Of a stretch of 64,000 bases of DNA, positions 49,066 through 61,346 are shown one piece after another. How positions within the stretch are numbered: position 1 is the stretch's first letter; each line of letters starts with the position of its first letter. The notes under the pieces were generated by a model, which saw only the letters and a list, made by a program, of their open reading frames with translations, did not search any database and was not told the origin of the DNA. This DNA is from Oreohelix idahoensis (taxonomy: Eukaryota > Mollusca > Gastropoda > Stylommatophora > Oreohelicidae). Location: positions 248,001 through 312,000 of the forward strand of contig JAMPIV010012176.1 of the NCBI GenBank assembly GCA_024509875.1, given 5' to 3'. The position numbers and the translations under genes were made by a program.

Positions 49066-52000
49066 TTAAGTGGAATCATGTGGGCATCTAGATAAGATAT
49101 CTGCCATCACATTTTCTGATCCACGGATAGCTCGCACCGAAAAATGAAAAGGCTGAAGAGCAATCGCGTATCGCGTTGATCTCGCGCTCTTCAGATTTTT
49201 AGTCTGAATAGCAGTAAGAGCTTTCTGGTCAGTTTCCACAATGAAATGCGCGCCAAGAAGAAATCTTTGAAGTTTAAGGATTGACCAAACCATAGCCAAT
49301 AATTCACGGTCTAGGACCGAGTAATTCTTCTCTGCGGCATTTAATTTTCGAGAAATATACATCACAGGATGCAGAGTTTCAGAGTACTCTTGCATTAGTG
49401 CTGCTCCAATCCCTGTGGATGAAGCGTCACTACGAAGAACAAATGTCTTATCCTTAGTAGGTAATACCAAGATAGGTGAAGTAGAAAACATAGTTTTAAC
49501 CTTATCCAAAGAGGATTGACATTCTTGAGTCCAATGGACTATATTAGGAGACCCTTTCTTTAGCAAGGAAGAAAGAGGTGACATAATGGAGGACAGATTC
49601 GGAATGAATCGTCCATAAAATTGTATTAGACCTAAGAGACTTCGCACTTGCTTTTTAGTCTTAGGAATAGAAATGTTAAGTATCTTACTTGTATTATGGT
49701 CTTCTGTTTTTAGGAAACCATGACCAACACGGTGACCTAAGAAAGATATTTCGCTAAAACCAATACATGCTTTCGATGGTTTCGCTGTCAGGTTATGCTC
49801 GCGTAAGATAGACGATCGTTCATTTATCCCATTATAGTGATCATTCCAAGTATCACTGAAAAGACAGATGTCATCAAGATATGCAATAACATCTGAGCGA
49901 TGAGATAGGATTCGACGCATCATGCGCACGAATGTTGCAGGGGCGTTCATAAGGCCGAAAGGCATGAAATTCCATTGGAATAGACCCTTAGGTGTCGAAA
50001 AAGCAGTAAACGGCTTGGCGTGTTCGGCGAGTGGAACTTGCCAATATCCCTTAGACAAATCAAGTTTAGTGAAGAAATGAGATTTTCATAGTCTTGTAAG
50101 TAGCTCTTCTAGTAAAGGCATAGGTTCTGCATCAAATTTCGTCACCTGGTTCAATTTGCGATAATCAACGCAAAGACGTATGTTATTGTCTTTTTTCCGT
50201 ACAATAACCATCGGTGAAGAATATGCTGATGTGGATGGTTCAATTATTTTTTTAATCTATCATCTCATCCAACTCTTTCTCAACCTGTGCTTGAAAATGT
50301 ATCGGGATAGGATACGGTCTGACTCTTATAGGATTATGGTCAGTAAGAATAATGTCATGTTCAATGACATCAGTTTGACCAGGAATGTCAGTAAGGACAT
50401 CCTTAAATTGTTGTAACATAGTAGAAACTTGTTTCTGCTCTCCTAGAGATAACTCGGGAGAAACCGTAACATCTCTCCATGATTCATTAGAATGAAGAGG
50501 AATCATCGGAAAAGGTAAATTCACATCCGCGAAACTTGTTTCCTCATCCTGTATTACTGACAGTGATGAGTAATGTCCGTGTTGGACTGGAGAATCGTCC
50601 GTTGCCTGGAAAACAGGTTGTAAATAATCCGGACGTTCATGGAATTCCGTAAGCATGTTGATATGGAAGGTTTTATGCTTCCCGTCAATATCGACGATAT
50701 AGTCAACATCGGAAACTTTTGATATTACATCGTACGGACCTTTCCAAGAAATAAGAAGTCTGTTTTCCCTACAAGGTAGCAAGACAAATGCTTTGTCACC
50801 TGGACAAAGTTGTCGCAAGCATCTCTTTTTATTGGCAAATTGTCTTGCCTTCTGTTTCGCAAATTCAGAAGAAGCAGTTGCCAATTTGGATGCTTCAATA
50901 ATCTTGTGTCTAAGTGCGATGACATATTCATAAGAGGATTTTGTGTCATCGACAATATTATCAGCAGTTATAAGATCATGATGTAAGGACATATGACCTC
51001 GCGGTTTCGCGCCAAAGACAAGTTCATAGGGAGAAAATCCTTTATGTTCGTTGGCGACCTCTCTGTATGCAAAGAGGGCCGCGGGTAAAACCCTATCCCA
51101 ATCCTGAGGGTGATCTTCAGTGATCTTACCTAGTAGGTTTTTCAGAGTTCTATTCAGACGTTCTACCATCCCATTAGACATAGGATGATAAATACTACTC
51201 AGTGATCTCTCTATCTTAAGAGTCGACATCACTTGAGACATGGTATCCGATATGAGTTGGGTACCATGGTCTGATAATATTTCTGCTGGAAATCCCAGAC
51301 GAGAAAATATTAGCCAAAGAGCATCTGCAATATCAGCAGTAGTTATGCTCTTTACAGGAACAGCCTCTGGCCAACGTGTGCACAGGTCAACACACGTCAA
51401 GATAAATTGGTGTCCTCTAGCAGACTTTATTTTAAATGGACCAATGATATCTATCGCCATTTTTTGAAATGGTCGAATTGGAATATCTGCAGCCTGAATA
51501 GGTGCAGCATGGCGTAGACCTTTGGATTTAACCTCTTGACATACCTTACAAGATCGACAATAGATCCGTATGTCCTTGTTCACAAAAGGCCAAAAGAAAG
51601 AAGCCAGAACTCTCGATTTAGTACGGGAAAAACCCATATGCCCAGCACACTGAGAATCATGAGCGTGCTGTAAGATTTTAACTCTCATATTTTTGGGAAC
51701 AAGAATTTGAGAATGAATGGACTTAGCGGAGTCTTGTACCATACGTACAAGTACGCCATTCTTCATCGTAATCCAAGATTTACGATTTGTATCTTTATTT
51801 GGATCACCTTTTGTTGCTAACGTGAAGAATTTTTTAAGAGTAGGATTATCTTCCTGCTGTTTCATAAATGAATCACGAGAAATTTCCAAGGGATCATCTT
51901 GGATCTGCGCATCATTATCTTCAGAAGGCGAAGATTGCGGAATGTTAAGAGCTTGAGCCCTAGTAACTACTGCATTAGCAGTTTGCATATTGTTATTTTC

Positions 52001-52440
52001 CCAGTCAGAAATTTGTTGTGGAGTGCATTTTCTCACTCCATGAATGCAACCGATGATAAGATCAGCGATCGGATTCGGCAGAAGACATGCGTGCACATCT
52101 CCTGTAAAGAAGGGAGTAGCAATGTTGGCAATGGCAGTAGAGTACTTCTCCAATGTGCCACCAAATGTTACGCATTTGATTACTTTGCCAGTGGCTCGAG
52201 AAGGATCTATGAGTGACTGCCTCACTCCAATGGTTGTGCACCCCGAATAGAAAAGAATTGATACCGGAGTACCATCTACTAGACTTCTATTGAAGACCAG
52301 AGCACCTCTTCCATCATGCGCGACTAACGCATGAAGAGCAGGAAGACGATGACCACAGCTTAAAGTAGAGACTGTGGTTGGATCGAATAATGTTTTGCAT
52401 TGGGAGCACTGAGATGCTCTACTAAAAACAAAAGCAGAAC
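49066..52440 (-). pseudogene. pol: protease, integrase, RT and RNase H
   Basis: The frame from 52225 to 50252 is open for 657 codons. Before it, in frame, lie a CSQC...CGH cysteine motif and the protease active site, which reads FYSGCTTIGV with Tyr where the catalytic Asp should be. Integrase follows: H189, H196, C226, C229 zinc site, then D259, D319 and E355 (35 residues between the last two) and a GPY/F module (WKGPYDV, HINMLTEFHERP). RT starts at once (EHDIILTDHNPIRVRPYP). A frameshift at an A run (about 50250) and TGA at 50086-50088 separate it from the last frame, which has GYWQVPL, MPFGLMNAPATF, YLDD and RNase H (DASSTG, RELLA, ETDQKAL, NVMADILSR). Confidence 0.93.
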
Positions 52441-53967
52441 ATCCTACATTATTAGAGTCTTTTTTATCATTATTCTGACCACCGGCCTCATGTAACTCTT
52501 GTTGTGCAGAGTTAGCCTGGTAATGAGATTTACCATGTCTTTTGTGTTGTGATCTACCTCGGTTATAATTGCCTCAGTAATTATTATTTCCTCTGTTATA
52601 ACCCCTATTTGGGTTTGAATCATAATATTCATGATCGTAATCATCATACTCATTATAATGAGTATCCCTGTAATGTTGGTTTTGTTGTTTCCATGAAGAA
52701 CTTGGGTAGTTACTCCCTTTGCGGAAATTTCTATAATTATGGGCACCCCTGTATCGAGGACTATCAGCCCGATTCCAGCTCTTCGAAGAAGAACCTTGAT
52801 TTGAGTGGTTACCTTGGTTTTGATAACCATTCCAATTAACATTTTGTGAGATTTATCTTGAGCTGCCTGGGACTTGTGTGAGTAATTGTTATTGTATTGT
52901 GTTGCTGAAGTAACTGGCATACCCTCTTTAATGTTAGTGTTGCTTAGAATCATGTCAGGATGTTCCGTGGCATATTGGTCACAATATTCTTCCATTTGTT
53001 TTAATGTACTTGGTTTACTCTCATGTAAACATTCTAGAAATGGTTTATTCACCGAAGACATGATCTTGTCTCTAAGTAATAAATCCGTAAGATCCTCAAA
53101 TGTTTTCTGTGTCTTGGATAATTCAATCCAACGTGAAAGTGTAAGTCGTGCCTTCGAAATAAATTCAGAGAAATCCACACCTGTCTCAGGTCTCATTGTT
53201 TTAAACAAAAGACGGTAACCCTCCTCTGACAGCTGATATTTCTTTATCAAGGCCGCCCTGATAACATCATAGTTATCCTTGTCGGCCTCTTCAACCAAAC
53301 TTAACTTAATCAGAGAATCCCCTTTCAGATTTTCAGACAACTGATTTACATACTGTGATTTATCCACATTATGAGCTCGACATGCACGTTCAAATCTATC
53401 AAGCCAGAATGTTATATCGTCACTGGCGGAGTTGAACGCTGGTACCTTGACCTTATAATTAAAGGGTTTACCACTACCACTAGATGCCTGATTAACATTA
53501 CTCATACTTGTCAATTTCAATTTCTCAAACTCAAACTCATGTTCTCTTATTGCTTTTCTCTCCTCAGCATCTCTGTCTAATCTTTTTTGTTCAGCCTCAG
53601 CTTCTCTGTCTAATCTTTTCTGTTCAGCTTCTCTGTCTATTTTTTTCTGTTCAGCCTCAAATCTCCTTTCTTCTACCTGCATCTGCAATTTCTTTTGTTC
53701 AGCTTCTAATCTTTTATTTTCAGCAGCAGCTTCAGCTTCTCTGTCTAATCTTTTTTGTTCAGCAGCAGCAGCAGCTTCTAATATTTTTTCTTCTTTTTGA
53801 AGCTTTCTCTCCTCTGCAGCAGCTTTTCTTTCCTCAGCAGCAGCTTCTAATCTTTTTTCTTCTGCCTTCAATACCATAGAGAATTGAGCAGTTGTCCATT
53901 CTTCTAATTCTTTGCTAGTCTTATCAAGGGATTTCCCTTGTGTAATAAAGTAATCTAATGTAGACAT
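52441..53967 (-). pseudogene. gag with coiled coil and no CCHC knuckle
   Basis: Forms the retroelement particle. It starts at ATG 53965-53967. Residues 30-160 are a charged coiled coil with repeats like EQKRLDREAEA, and 175-355 form the capsid-like part (VPAFNSASDDITFWLDRFER, LRDKIMSSV, FSEFISKARLTL). Near 52850 a one-base shift disturbs the frame; from there the pol frame carries an Asn/Gly/Arg/Tyr-rich tail with NRG motifs instead of a CCHC zinc knuckle, with TGA at 52574-52576. In the undamaged element gag and pol probably formed one continuous frame. The end of the annotated 507-residue ORF is an artefact of the shift. Confidence 0.88.
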
Positions 53968-55276
53968 CCTGTCTTATTAAATCAGTAACCTGAAAAAGCA
54001 AATAAATTACCTCACCCCACTTCAATGGGAGACAAGTCTATACTATAGACTTAGTCTTAGTGAAAAACTTGTATGGTTATCTTGTTTATAATATAACCAA
54101 TGATAACTTGAGTACCTGTGGAAAACAATATCTGTATATCCCAAACACTGTGGGAGACAAGCCTTACAAAGGTCTTGTATACTTCCTTAATGTAATCAAT
54201 GATCACTTGAGTACCTGTGGAAAATAATATTTTCTATCCCAATGACTGTGGGAGACAAGCCTTACAAAGGTCTTGTACACTTTCTTAGTGTAATCAATGA
54301 TCATAAAGTACTGGTCTGTACTATAATGTAAGTGTATTCAACTATACCCCATATATCATATGTCAACTAAAGACATACAAAGGACAAACAAGAAAAGACA
54401 ATATGAAAACAATTGCAGAAATCATATTAAATCAAATAGAAAAAATCAAAGAAAATGATCACAGAATCTGTGATGATAACCGCAATGAAATCAACAAGAC
54501 AAATAACGCCACAGTGTATAAACATAAATTGTGTATAGAAATCAAAAATAGAAAAGGGTAGACCTACAAATGCAAACAAATCAAACAAAACTAAGGAACA
54601 CAAAATTATTAACAAAAACAAAGAAGAAAAGAACACCTCATCACAACTAACAGAAATAGCAGCAAATTGTTGCTAACAAATTTCCAATTAAGAAAATTTG
54701 TACCTATAGAATACTAGTACCAGACCAATGTCACTCGGCATACCTCGTACTAGTCACCCAGAACATAAACTACTTAATACATAACAAATAACATGTAAAC
54801 ATAAATACATGTAAAACATAAATGCATATAATACAATATATGTGTTGTGGAAAGAATGTGTTGCAAAGTATGTTTAGCTTTCACTTTAATGGCACAGCTT
54901 TTAATCAAAATAAACTGGCACTTTTAATCAATCTTAAATTATTGAACTATTTTATTACATTGTTCAATTTTTTTAGCATGAGAAGATCCACCGATGAAAT
55001 AACAACACGTATGTTCTTCTTTAGTAACGTAATCACACACTGTAACAACCGAACAGTTTGTGTTCTTCAAAGTTTTTAGCTCTGTACTGCAAAAAATGTC
55101 AACAAGCATTTACCCAGATTCATTTCACTTGTCAGAACAGGTCAAGCTGACATCGACTGTATAGTTCCTACTGGTGTTGATGTGTGTCACATTTGCCAAA
55201 ATACACGTTCTTGTTATACTTGGTGACTTCAATCATCAAGACTGCGAAGGCTGGACCCAGGAAACTGGCCTACCAC
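53968..55276 (-). other. Long leader of the Gmr1-like element with tandem repeats
   Basis: Between LTR and gag, 1.3 kb without a recognisable ORF. GGGAGACAAG begins three repeat units at about 54027, 54152 and 54250 (98-125 bases each, with GTACCTGTGG and TAATCAATGATCA). A primer-site candidate TGGTAGGCCAGTTT (minus strand, 55262-55275) follows the LTR by one base; its first six bases fit the initiator Met tRNA end. Confidence 0.6.
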
Positions 55277-56879
55277 TGTAGAAAGTCAATGGCACTGTAG
55301 AATGTTGTTGTTTGACTGGCCACTACTGTAAAGTCCACTGTAGTGTACTGAGTTGATGATACCAGGCATGCTCCAGTCTACCCCAGCTGTAAATGGGTAA
55401 CTCACTCTAGTCCTGAGTTAGGGAAGGCCAAGACAGCAAGGCAGTGTCTGCTATGGGATTACTGTCAAGTAATCGTTCCTCAGGTGGTACTGGTGGTCAT
55501 CAATGTAAAGGGTAGAGTATTCTTCCTGCTCGTTACACATGAGACAGGCAAGTACAACAAAGGTCAACTCAACCGACGCAGGATTGTATATGTATGGAGT
55601 GAGAGTGGAAAACACGCGAATGGTGTACTGTTCGATGTAGTTGACACTTGATACTATTTCACTCACACTCGTAGGCAAGTCAAAAATGTTAGGAACCGCT
55701 GTTGACGTTTTCTATGCTTTTAATAATGACGCACACATTTGGACAGCACGGAATACAGACATGAGTATGTTGACATAGCAAATCATTAGGTAGTAGAATA
55801 GTAGTACATTTCGTGCAGCATTCAATATAATAAAGTCATTCAGTTTTCTGGCGTACTATTGCCGTATCCCCTAACTGACTGAACGCATCAGTGGGTATGT
55901 GTGTATAAACATACAAAGGGGTTCACTGGAGGAACCTTTTCCTTGGCTAAGTTCTCCAGCTGTATATGTCAAATATTTAAATAACAAAGTTAAACCACAG
56001 TAGGGGTTTTCATCTTAATGAGATCTCCGTGCCACTTTCTGAATAGTAAGATTCATGATCCGTTCTTTGGACAGTGATCCATAATGATGACAGGAATACA
56101 AAATGGCCTCCTTCCCTGAGTTTTCGCTCACTCGCCCAGCAGAAGGATAATTATCAGCCACAGTTAATTCATAACTTGAATATATAGGATTTCCTATAGT
56201 TTCCATACAGTCCCTTAGTCAGAAGGTTGCTTCATAAAGACATAAGCGCTGATGGAACCTGTCATCTTCACCAATCTATATTAAAGCGACCAACGATGCT
56301 CGCAAATACGATGTTTCATCTAGGTCTAACCATAAGGAGATCATCAAAGGAAAAACGGGTCTGGCTTTACCTGGAGTCCGAATTCAAACATAATGAAATA
56401 CATGAGAAGAGTCTCTGACATCACACACTTGCAGAGACATTCCTTCCTTATGGGAAAATCAACCATAAATCACTTTAAACCTTTAACAGGACCAGCCCTT
56501 ACAAAATACACAACCGGCCATCACGACCGTCTATCTCGGAACTCTCTACAACTCTCTAGGACAACGGATACCTCCGCCAGAGTTCGCTATAGTCCGACCT
56601 TAGCATACGAAGATATACAATATAAAACTGAATCTTCTTGTACTAGACAAGTAATACATATAAATTCAGGCCATTAACATATTGAACAAGATCAATCTAT
56701 TTTCTGGCCCTAACAAACGAGAACTGACATGACGTCAATATTCATACGCCGAATCAAACGTATAAATCAATCATGGATTATCTCGCTTTCCCAAGGGAAG
56801 CATTTTCGTACACAAATAAATTATTAAATAGACATATCGCATTTTTGTAATCCGTGCATTCAAAAATATGTATGCGACA
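55277..56879 (-). repeat. 5' LTR of the Gmr1-like element
   Basis: 1603 bp; direct repeat of 46986-48581 with the same TG...CA ends. Differences are scattered substitutions and two small indels (around 55759 and 56085). Confidence 0.95.
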
Positions 56880-56884
56880 CTTAG

Positions 56885-57356
56885 GCACACCTGAAACTGA
56901 CAGCCCAGAATAGAAATCGATGGAGAGCAACTGTTTCAGCCCTTTATATCGCACATTACAAAATAGCCTACTGATATAACCGACTGATCCAGGCACATAG
57001 TTAATATTAGATATTAATGCCCTGCTTTGAAACGTTGCAAACACCGAACCAAATAATATGACGTAAAAGTAATGACGTATTTTTTGTTTAAGATTTTGAT
57101 ACCAATCGCCGTGCCACGGGTAGCAAGAATTCTAGCCATTGGACACTTTCACATTCCAGTATTCAGTTTTTTCTTCATTTATTTACTTATTTATTTATTT
57201 GGTTTAAACAAATCCAAAATCTTCGTTAAGAGATAATCCTTGACCATAAATACAAATCAATATAAAAAATGTGTTTTTCTGTTATAATAACACGGAAGCA
57301 GAAAACTATTGATAGAAATACAAAAAGGGCAATGTTCAGATTAAAGAACAGCACTA
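56885..57356 (+). repeat. RTE-like LINE end and repeat unit R (third copy)
   Basis: 56885-56955 continues the LINE protein broken at 46985 (AHLKLTAQNRNRWRATVSALY), as expected at the C-terminus of RTE RTs. The following 400 bases are R, which here seems to be this LINE's 3' UTR. R breaks off at GCACTA, where the next LINE begins, and resumes at 61347. Confidence 0.8.
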
Positions 57357-60300
57357 TGATAGGAAACTCTTTACAGAGCGATACAACAGGAAGCAATCTG
57401 ATCATCAGAAGTAGTCCCCCCATCTGACAAGTGTTTCGGCCCGATTACCCCTTTACACTCTAAGGGGGGCGGGCCCACTTGGGTCATGACTCCCAAGCGT
57501 CTCAGCTTCCTGTTGTCTTTTATCGAAAATGAACCCCTTTCAATTACGGTAGCAACTTTTAATCCACAACGTCAGCCGTGGGGGCAATTGTGAAAGTAAC
57601 AAAGAAAAGACAAATTATTCCGTTCGTTCCGTCGCCCTTCACAACTAAGGATACACACTGAGACACGAGCGCGCAGCCGACGAACCTTAGCCACTGCGCG
57701 CCGCACGCCACTGAAATTCTGTACCTGACACACTCCCTATAGTATACATCGCCTGTTGCCCCAGAGTCGCAGCCCCCTCACTAGTACACCATATAAACTC
57801 AGCGCTGTGGACTTAGAAAAATTTTGGTGTTTTCTGTACCGCAGCGTTTACCGTCACGATCTCCATTGAACACTGCGGTTGTTCCACAGCCAGCCTGATG
57901 CCTTTTCGGCAGTTTCGCTAAGCCTCTTCAGTGCCCTTGTTCTAGACTGTCCCTTCAACCCCAACAGTTTCAATAAATCATACATCGATGCAGCCACAAG
58001 CCCTCTTGCGCCCACTTCAACCGCCATGACCCTTGCACTGAATCCATCGTGTCTCAGATCCGCGGCTAGATCGCTATACTTGGCCGCTTTGAATGAATGT
58101 TGCTCGTCTAATCTGGATTCAAATGGCACGGTCAGTTCAATCAGTATGACCTGAAGCGTTGCTGAAGAATGAAGCACTATATCCGGCCGTCTCCGCGATT
58201 TTCTGATACTCTCTGGATATGCCCCCCGTCCAGGTAGGTCTACCGCCATCTCCCAGTCGTTTGCACAGTCAAGAAGAGATGGTAAACTGCTACCAGGTTT
58301 ACTCGGTTTGGGGTGTGCTGACTTTCCTGCCCTCAGAAAGTATGTGTTTGTGGTGTCTGGCCGGACTTTGCTATTCGCTTTCATTCTTGCCTGATCTATT
58401 GTCGCAGCAAGCTCATTTAGCACTTTGTTATGGCGCCAAGTGTATCGTCCTTGCCCTAATGCCACCTTACACGCTGAGAGCACGTGTTCAAGTGTCTGCC
58501 TCCCCTGGCACAGGGGGCACTGCTCATCATCCGACTTTCCCCATTTCACAAGGTTGGTGGCCGACGGCAGCAGGTCATACATTGATCTAACCACGAAGCT
58601 GAGCCTAAGAGGTGCCATATGCCATATATCATTCCATGTCAAGGATCTCTGCAGGGCTCCTTCCCATGTAGTCCATTGGCCTTGTTGGACCTGCTGCACT
58701 GCTTTTAGCAACCTCTTATCATTCTCAGCTCCTCGTATCTCTTGAACTACCATGTCTCTGCGTTCCCTGCTTGATGCCTTGGACCACCAGCGGATGTCAC
58801 CATGCCCAAATCCCCGTCTATTCGTTTGTGTGTATCCGATTACCTCTCTCAGTTTCAGTGACTCTTCAGCAGCATCAACAGCTTCTTCCACTCTCCACTT
58901 CCTTCCCGTTTTCAGTGTGGGCTGAATGGACTTAACCACGTCATCAGCTGACTCGCGTAGCATCATTGCAAGCCTTGCTTTTCCAACTTTGTACTCTTCA
59001 ACAACTGACTTGAAGGGAAGCAGAAGTTTTGACTTTTTGCAGTACAGTGCTACATCTGACAGACCTGGTGGTACCCCTAGCCATTTTCTCATGAACCTGT
59101 TGACCTTCTGCTATATAGCTTCCACTGTACTTGTGCTTACTTCATATATAAGCAGTGGCCACAGCAACTTCGGTATCAACATGAACTGGAGGCACCACAG
59201 TTTGAACTTTCCCAGGAGTCTGCTTTGGTCTATGATCTGTAGTCCTCTGTCTGCCATTTCTATTGTCTGTTGCACTGCCTTCGAGTCTTTTAAAGAGGCA
59301 TCGTACACCCTGCCAAGACTTTTAACAGGTTCCTCAATGACAGTAGGGATTCTTTGGCTGGAAACCGTGAATATGACCTCTGCTATCTTCCCTTTCGTGA
59401 CTGATAGGCTTCTCGACTTCTTGGGTTTGAAGCTCATTCTGCACCAGCTGACTAGTTCATCCAGGCGTGCTAACATCCTCCGGGCCTGATGTTCATCTGA
59501 TGTCAGAATTGTTGTGTCATCCATGAATGCTTTGAGCGGTGGCATGTGACACATTCCACCGAGCTTTGGACCTATAGCCATTTTTTCAGCCGCATTGAGG
59601 ATTACCTGCATAGCCATGACGAATAGTATCGGAGAGATGGTACATCCCATCGCAATTCCAACTTCAAGGCCAATCCACTTCGTTGTGTACTCTCTGGTTG
59701 AAAATCTGACAGATAACCCTGCGAAATACAGCTTCAGCATTGCTGCAATCTCTTGTGGAACATGATACATTTCTAGGGCCTGCCACAACATCTGGTGTGG
59801 AACGGATCCATAAGCATTCGCTAGATCCAACCAGATTACATGGAGATTTGTTCTGTCAGACTTTGCCTTTTGGATTGCTTCCCGGATCATTGTGGCATGC
59901 TCTAGACATCCTGGTGTACCTGGGATACCTCCTTTCTGAATGGTAGTGTCAATGTACCCATTTGCCAGGAGGTATGTAGTGAGTCTTTTCGCCATTACTG
60001 AGAAGAATATCTTCCCTTCCACATTGAGTAGTGAGATTGGCCTGAACTGACTGATGTCTGAGGAATTTTGTTCCTTCGGGATGTAGACTCCGTTTGCCTT
60101 TCTCCATTCCTTGCTTACGAGTTGGGTTTTCCACGCATTCTTCAGTAGACGGAGCAGTCGTTTGAGAACCTCAGGGCATCTTTTATACACCACATATGGA
60201 ACACCATTAGGACCTGGAGCTGACTTGCAGCGAGCTTTCTGGACAATGCTTTCTACCTCTTGCACCGTTGGGGGCTTGGTGTTAAATTCAGCTCCTGGCT

Positions 60301-61346
60301 TACCCGGCCATTTAAGGCCTGCCATGCTGCTGAGCGGCTCATTTTTGCGACCATCTGAATATGTCATCCTAAGGTGTTCTTCCAGGTCTTCTTTCCTGAT
60401 GTTTAGCGTACCCGACCGTGGCTGCTCAAACAGTTCTTTGGCAAACTTGAAGGGCTCCCTAAAGAATCTTTCCCTATCCCTTCGAGTCTTCCTTCTCTTC
60501 CTGCACAACCTTTCCGCTCTACAAAGGGCATTATGTTGGCCTTTCAGGTGCTCCCAAACTTGCCGTAACCCTTCCTTCTCTGTGGCAACTGCGTTCTTGA
60601 ACAGTTTTCGGGCATGCTTCTTCTGTTTCCTGATTTCATCTATTTTAATTTGTCTTCTACTTTTCCGTGGTGGGTTACTTTCCCTTGCCTCCCTCACTCC
60701 GAACACTTTGCGACAGTGCAGATATATTATGTCGCCGAAGATTTCCAGCTTCTTCTCCAAAGTTAGCTGCTTCAGGCTGTTATCCAACTCTTTTGCCAAG
60801 GCTTCGTCCAGCTGTTCCCAAAGCCCTTTTGCACTGGCAGGTGGAAACTTTATTGCATCTCTCTTCCCGTCTAAGAAGTGTGTGAGATCATCATCTGGCA
60901 GATCAACTTGAATGTACTCAGCACTGTGGATTGACTCCTGGCTGCGTTCTTCTAACGTCTTATCCGTCGAGACAGAGCGCTATTGATCTCCCCCTGATGA
61001 CCTCCCACACCCCTTTTTCGTTCTGTGGATTTTCATTCCGCTCTGAGTAGAGAATTCCCTACCACAGGCACATGGAAATTCCAGCCGTTGTTCAGAGCTC
61101 GAAGTCCGTGTAACGTGTCTGGTCGATTCCATTGAGGCGCCTGTGGATTCATCATCCTCCCCCCCCCCCTTTCGGTGAATCCTGGGGGCATCTATCGTTT
61201 TTGGGTCCTATAGCAATTGAATACAGCTTACGGGGTGCTAACCCGGTCAGCCGGTTTCTAGTCTTTCCCAGTGTCATCTGTCTTTCCAGAAGTCAATCGG
61301 TCTTTTCCCGATCGTCACTGGTTTGACCATGTAACTATGATAGAAA
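57357..61346 (-). mobile_element. LINE with restriction-like endonuclease (R2/NeSL/Hero group)
   Basis: A 4.0 kb minus-strand element sits inside unit R. Compared with the uninterrupted R copy (41705-41718), only ACTA (57353-57356 and 61347-61350) is duplicated, and the element's two ends share TGATAGRAAA. Alternatively all 15 bases (57353-57367 and 61334-61348, one mismatch) are the duplication. It has about 200 bases of 5' UTR, one ORF and a 500-base GC-richer 3' UTR (57357-57853). There is no poly(A). The single ORF with N-terminal zinc finger and C-terminal nuclease defines the early-branching LINE group. Confidence 0.85.
57854..61132 (-). pseudogene. REL-endonuclease LINE ORF, 1092 residues, two stops
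   Basis: The protein binds, cuts and reverse transcribes at the target. The ATG at 61130-61132 was chosen because it is just before the N-terminal zinc finger (C21, C23, H36, C42). The frame runs unbroken to TGA-side end at 57854 apart from TAG at 60980-60982 (codon 51) and TAG at 59111-59113 (codon 674). RT blocks: SAPGPNGVPYVVYK, FRPISLLNVEGKI, VIWLDLANAYGSVPH, AMGCTISPILF, AFMDDTTIL (catalytic 536-539). The C-terminal part has the zinc motif CPLCQGRQTLEHVLSAC (872-888) and the nuclease signature R-P-D (982-984), ELTVPFE and K-x-x-K-Y (near 1015-1019). Both stops could be single substitutions. Confidence 0.92.

Larger units (their letters stand above)
46986..56879 (-). mobile_element. Ty3/gypsy element with integrase before RT (Gmr1-like)
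   Basis: Two LTRs of about 1.6 kb flank a 6.7 kb interior, with the exact duplication CTTAG at both sides (46981-46985 and 56880-56884). On the minus strand the order is gag, protease, integrase, RT, RNase H. Standard gypsy elements have integrase last; the order seen here is that of Gmr1-type elements first described from fish. LTRs differ at roughly 25 sites (about 1.5%), so the copy is fairly young. Coding defects: a gag frameshift, a stop in the gag-pol linker, a changed protease residue, and one frameshift plus one stop at the RT start. Confidence 0.93.

Noticed and set aside
53508..53879. Gln/Leu/Phe-rich ORF on the plus strand
   Set aside because: It is the antisense reading of the charged coiled-coil region of gag.
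60111..60911. 266-codon plus-strand ORF
   Set aside because: Shadow of the REL LINE RT on the other strand; no motif of its own. The same applies to 58926-59489 and 62072-62455.
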